Source of the DNA: Saprolegnia diclina VS20
Lineage: Eukaryota; Oomycota; Saprolegniomycetes; Saprolegniales; Saprolegniaceae
Length of the DNA: 64,000 bases
Direction: 5' to 3'
NCBI RefSeq assembly: GCF_000281045.1
Contig: NW_008246135.1
Coordinates: 96,680-160,679, forward strand
In this document: positions 62,804-64,000 of the stretch, piece by piece
Layout: every line of letters begins with the position of its first letter
How positions within the stretch are numbered: the stretch's first letter is position 1
The notes under the pieces: model-generated
Databases searched by the model: none
Seen by the model: the letters and a program-made list of their open reading frames with translations, nothing else
Told to the model about the DNA's origin: nothing
Position numbers and translations under genes: made by a program

Positions 62804-64000
62804 CTAGACTTGCAGCAGCGGCGACTTTTCGTCGACCTTGCGGGGTGTCGGCGGCGGCAGCGTCGTCATATTGGGCGGCGTGTACCACTTGAGCAGCAAC
62901 GACGACGTGACGACCGAGACGGACGAGAACGCCATGGCCGCGCCCGCAAACATGGGCGGGATCGACACGCTCCAATGGTACAGAACGCCGGCCGACAACG
63001 GCAGCAACACCAAGTTGTACCCCATCGCCCACACAAAGTTGAGCTGGATGCGCCGGTAGATCGTCCGCGACAGGTCCAGCGCCGTCACGACGTCTTGGAG
63101 CTTGGACTTCATGAGCACCATCTGCGCCGTCTCGATCGCAATGTCCGTGCCAGCGCCGATCGCGACGCCGAGGTCGGCTTGCGCCAGCGCCGGCGCGTCG
63201 TTGATACCGTCGCCCACCATGGCCACGATACGACCTTGGGCCTGGAGCTCTTGGACTTTGGCGGTTTTGTTGGCCGGGAGCACCTCGGCCATGACGTGGT
63301 GGCTGGGCAAACCGATTTGGGCGGCGACCCAGTGCGCGGTGCGACGGTTGTCGCCCGTGACCATGTAGACGTCGAGGCCGAGCGCATGGAGGTGTGCGAT
63401 CGTCTGCTTGGCCTCGGGGCGCGGCGCATCCGAGATGCCAATGAGCGCAACGACCGAGTCACAGATCCCCATGTAGATGACGGTCTTGCCGGCTTCTTCC
63501 AGACGAAGACGATGGTTCGCGACAGCCGCGGGGACCGCCATGCCACAGTCTTCCATGTAGTCGAGGTTGCCGAGATGAACGACTGCCTTGGAGAGCTCGA
63601 CCGAGATACCCTTGCCCGAGACGGCGGTGAACGCCTCGGGCTGCTCCAATGGCTTGGCCAGCAGCTTGCCGCGGTTCACGATCGCACGACCCAACGTGTG
63701 CTCGCTACCGAGCTCCGCCGACGCCGCCAGCCACATCAGGGCGTCCGACGTCCACTCTTTGCTCAGCACAATCACGTCCGTCACGCTCGGCGTCCCGTTC
63801 GTCAACGTCCCCGTCTTGTCAAACAACACCGTGTTCACCTTGTGCGCGACCTCGAGCGGCTCGCCGCCTTTGATGAGGATGCCATGCGTCGCGCCCACAC
63901 CCGTGCCGACCATGACGGCCGTCGGCGTCGCCAGACCCAAAGCGCACGGACAGGCGACCACGAGCGTCGAGATGGCAAAGTTGAACGCAAAGAGGAACCC
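62804..64000 (-). CDS. P1B-type Cu+-transporting ATPase, C-terminal part
   Basis: A heavy-metal P-type ATPase of the ATP7/CCC2/CopA type moving Cu+ out of the cytosol. The frame is open to the window edge, so the N-terminal metal-binding domains and first helices are missing. Visible are the transmembrane metal site [16 protein letters not shown] (CPC), the phosphorylation site [49 protein letters not shown] and [20 protein letters not shown]. The last two helices include [20 protein letters not shown] and [20 protein letters not shown]. The tail ends [11 protein letters not shown]. The nucleotide-binding His motif normally reads SEHPL; here it is SEHTL, a one-base change (ACG for CCG). The tail's acidic dileucine EKSPLL resembles an endosomal sorting signal. 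Confidence 0.93.
   Translation of the reverse strand, partial: GFLFAFNFAISTLVVACPCALGLATPTAVMVGTGVGATHGILIKGGEPLEVAHKVNTVLFDKTGTLTNGTPSVTDVIVLSKEWTSDALMWLAASAELGSEHTLGRAIVNRGKLLAKPLEQPEAFTAVSGKGISVELSKAVVHLGNLDYMEDCGMAVPAAVANHRLRLEEAGKTVIYMGICDSVVALIGISDAPRPEAKQTIAHLHALGLDVYMVTGDNRRTAHWVAAQIGLPSHHVMAEVLPANKTAKVQELQAQGRIVAMVGDGINDAPALAQADLGVAIGAGTDIAIETAQMVLMKSKLQDVVTALDLSRTIYRRIQLNFVWAMGYNLVLLPLSAGVLYHWSVSIPPMFAGAAMAFSSVSVVTSSLLLKWYTPPNMTTLPPPTPRKVDEKSPLLQV

Overview
The window is a GC-rich, densely packed nuclear segment of a eukaryote, most likely an oomycete of the Saprolegniales type (inference). The signs are genes split by very short introns of roughly 40-55 nt that usually begin GTACG and end in YAG, very short gaps between many genes, and a gene set typical of a flagellated zoospore-forming stramenopile: an EFHC-type axonemal protein, an IP3 receptor, TALE homeodomains, the UFM1 E1 enzyme, a USP37-type deubiquitinase and DGAT2 enzymes. 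I saw no bacterial operons, tRNA, rRNA, CRISPR array or intact transposon.

Left part (1-13.4 kb): a Qc-type SNARE (-), an ankyrin-repeat protein (+), the PP2A regulator TAP42/IGBP1 (-), and one large IP3 receptor gene (+).

Centre-left (13.5-25.2 kb) is the most unusual region. Two nearly identical ~2.99 kb arms lie in inverted orientation (about 13503-16495 and 21158-24150). Each carries a six-thioredoxin-domain, membrane-anchored protein disulfide isomerase (PDI) and the last 28 codons of the UFM1-activating enzyme UBA5. The complete UBA5 gene sits only beside the right arm. The left arm has therefore placed UBA5's C-terminal tail just behind the IP3 receptor. Between the arms lie a decayed PDI fragment, a FATP-type acyl-CoA synthetase and a thioredoxin-like gene that has lost its CxxC.

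Middle (25.9-38.7 kb): a four-TM COPI-associated/TVP15-like protein, a single-domain membrane PDI, a homocysteine S-methyltransferase, a 6.3 kb TPR plus multi-IQ gene, Kae1/OSGEP, and TIP41 (partner of TAP42), whose 3' end overlaps OSGEP.

Right (39.3-64 kb): three tandem DGAT2 paralogues, a coiled-coil protein, a phytanoyl-CoA-dioxygenase-like enzyme, a protein with two TALE homeodomains, an RluA-type pseudouridine synthase whose coding end overlaps that of an EFHC-type protein, a plasma-membrane-type Ca2+-ATPase divergent from it, a USP37-like deubiquitinase with an inserted GRF zinc finger, a 194-bp nested fold-back element, and the C-terminal half of a Cu+-ATPase.

Functional threads are ER and disulfide chemistry (PDI family, COPI-linked protein, UFM1 pathway), calcium (IP3 receptor, Ca2+-ATPase, EFHC, IQ motifs), PP2A regulation (TAP42 and TIP41) and lipid metabolism (FATP, DGAT2, phytanoyl-CoA dioxygenase-like). 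Eukaryotic gene order is not evidence of co-function by itself. Gene ranges run from start codon to stop codon including introns; splice sites were read by eye.
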